11,440 nt of DNA, taken from the NCBI GenBank assembly GCA_027596945.1, contig JADGJH010000728.1, positions 1-11,440 of the forward strand. Reading direction: 5' to 3'. Source of the stretch: Physocladia obscura (lineage: Eukaryota > Chytridiomycota > Chytridiomycetes > Chytridiales > Chytriomycetaceae). A program made the position numbers and the translations under genes. This document shows positions 8,072-11,440 of this stretch, one piece after another. Within the stretch, counting starts at the first letter, position 1, and every line of letters starts with the position of its first letter. Below the pieces are notes generated by a model that saw only the letters and a program-made list of their open reading frames with translations, did not search any database and was not told where the DNA came from.

Positions 8072-8952
8072 ATGAGAAAATATATATGTGCATCGCCATT
8101 CATTCGTCATGTCGTTTACCCTCGTCGTATATACTCGACCGAAACAACGCAATCCACAATTATTATCGATAGCAACAGCAGCGATAGTAGTACTGGCGGT
8201 GACAGTATCAAAAATGAACCAAACAATATCCAAACCGCAGAAGCGCAACAAATCAAAAAACTACAGACAGAACTATGCGTCCAAGGATTTTCGGAATCAC
8301 AAGCACAGTTTATTATTACAATTCTATCGAATGCAATCGACGAAAGGTTTATTTTTATTATAACACTTTTCCTGAGTATTTACCAAGAATTACAAATCGC
8401 ACTCACAAATCACAAACATCATCGTAAACGCAACATATATTCAGCATCGAAACAACTTCAGAATCACTTGTTTTGAAAGGCGCGCATGACAAGTTTGCCA
8501 AAGATTCGCAGCAAGATATATCGAAGCTCCGTATGGATATTCGAAACCTGTCTGTTCTTGATTACGGCGCGTTGCGAGCGGAATTGAAGCGAATTGGCGC
8601 AGGTGAAAAGAAGAAGAGAAAGAAGAAACAATTTATATCTACCAGAATTCGTGTTATTTAACGTATATACGTATATATAGAAGTCGAAAGTTTACGAGAC
8701 TCGGTCAACGACGATGTGAGCAAAACGCACGGTGGGATTCGTTTGGATCTGAACCTCGAAAAAAAGCGAATTCAGAGCGAAGTGGATGTGCTTGAACAAC
8801 TCGTCAAAAACGCCGAGGACAAAATTGGATTGGAAATGGGTACTCTTGTGGGCCGATTGGATAAAATGAAGAGGGAATTAAAGTCTGGATATAAGAGTGA
8901 GTTTTCTTTTCTTTATTTATTTTTCGCTTTTTTTTTTTTTTTTTTTTATTAA
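8072..8952 (+). CDS. FMP32: FMP32/CCDC90/MCUR1-family mitochondrial coiled-coil protein
   Basis: A member of the DUF1640 family of mitochondrial inner-membrane coiled-coil proteins (yeast Fmp32, animal CCDC90/MCUR1); reported roles include cytochrome oxidase assembly and regulation of calcium uptake. Exons: 8072-8346, 8445-8602, 8681-8952; about 234 residues. The N-terminus (MRKYICASPF...RRIYS) is basic and Ser-rich with an RxxYS-like cleavage site near residue 22, a plausible mitochondrial presequence. The family head follows (LCVQGFSESQAQFIITILSNAID), then coiled coil with FAKDSQQDISKLRMDI, the signature IRLDLNLEKKRIQSEV, and LEMGTLVGRLDKMKREL. Homologues end in one membrane helix; here it is SEFSFLYLFFAFFFFFFY and stop, partly encoded by a run of 20 T. 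A good donor (GTGAGT at 8896) lies where the coiled coil ends, but no AG acceptor follows before SEC23, so I read through it. Identity is good; the C-terminus is uncertain. Confidence 0.8.
8928..8947 (+). repeat. T20 homopolymer inside the FMP32-like coding end
   Basis: Twenty consecutive T translate as Phe codons in the reading frame and supply part of the predicted C-terminal hydrophobic segment. The exact length is prone to sequencing and assembly error, which would change the frame and the stop. Confidence 0.9.
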
Positions 8953-9009
8953 ATTTTTTTTTTTTTTTTTTTTTTCCAACCTATTTCCTGGTCAAAAAAA
9001 CAACATATA
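8953..9009 (+). promoter_or_regulatory. 57-bp gap with T22 tract before SEC23
   Basis: The gap between the FMP32-like stop and the SEC23 ATG is only 57 bp. It begins with AAATTTT and contains 22 T (8954-8975), then a short mixed stretch and an A-rich leader. Poly(dA:dT) tracts are known nucleosome-excluding promoter elements in fungi; that role here is inference. No separate poly(A) signal for the upstream gene is visible. Confidence 0.45.

Positions 9010-11440
<2,431 letters not shown>

Noticed and set aside
8651..8680. Palindromic TATACGTATA-rich stretch
   Set aside because: It is the AT-rich 3' end of an intron in the FMP32-like gene; no further structure supports a regulatory site.

Overview
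The window is nuclear DNA from a compact, intron-rich eukaryote, most probably a fungus. Genes are split by short spliceosomal introns (about 49-107 nt in the genes resolved here) with GT donors, AG acceptors and branch-like CTAAC/CTAAT sequences. Neighbouring genes lie 57-125 bp apart. The alpha-adaptin reads like fungal homologues, and an Arp9-type actin-related protein (a fungal SWI/SNF-RSC subunit) is present. I cannot place it to phylum; the mixed base composition and dense short introns would fit an early-diverging fungal lineage.

Layout: (1) 1-432, upstream region with the unresolved 5' end of the first gene. (2) 433-3815 plus, AP-2 complex alpha subunit, eight visible coding exons, with a ubiquitin-interacting-motif-like element in its hinge. 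(3) 3925-5999 minus, CCT6 (chaperonin TRiC/CCT zeta), seven coding exons; its start codon is itself cut by an intron and its true C-terminal exon lies beyond the apparent stop. (4) 6067-6490 minus, candidate exons of a small unidentified gene. (5) 6663-7946 plus, ARP9-like gene whose ATG is a three-base coding exon and whose first three quarters form a strikingly GC-rich island. (6) 8072-8952 plus, FMP32/CCDC90/MCUR1-family mitochondrial coiled-coil protein whose C-terminal hydrophobic segment is encoded by a T homopolymer. (7) 9010-11440 plus, SEC23 (COPII coat), nine exons visible, running off the window end.

The genes are housekeeping functions: endocytic and ER-export vesicle coats, cytosolic protein folding, chromatin remodelling and a mitochondrial inner-membrane protein. 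They do not form a pathway together, and I see no mobile element, CRISPR array, RNA gene or dedicated new system. The points of interest are gene architecture (introns placed on or next to start codons, a start-stop AUG in an unspliced transcript), the abrupt GC island and skew reversal in ARP9, and the putative UIM in alpha-adaptin. Exon boundaries were assigned by hand from reading frame, GT/AG sites and recalled family conservation; none was tested by alignment or RNA data.
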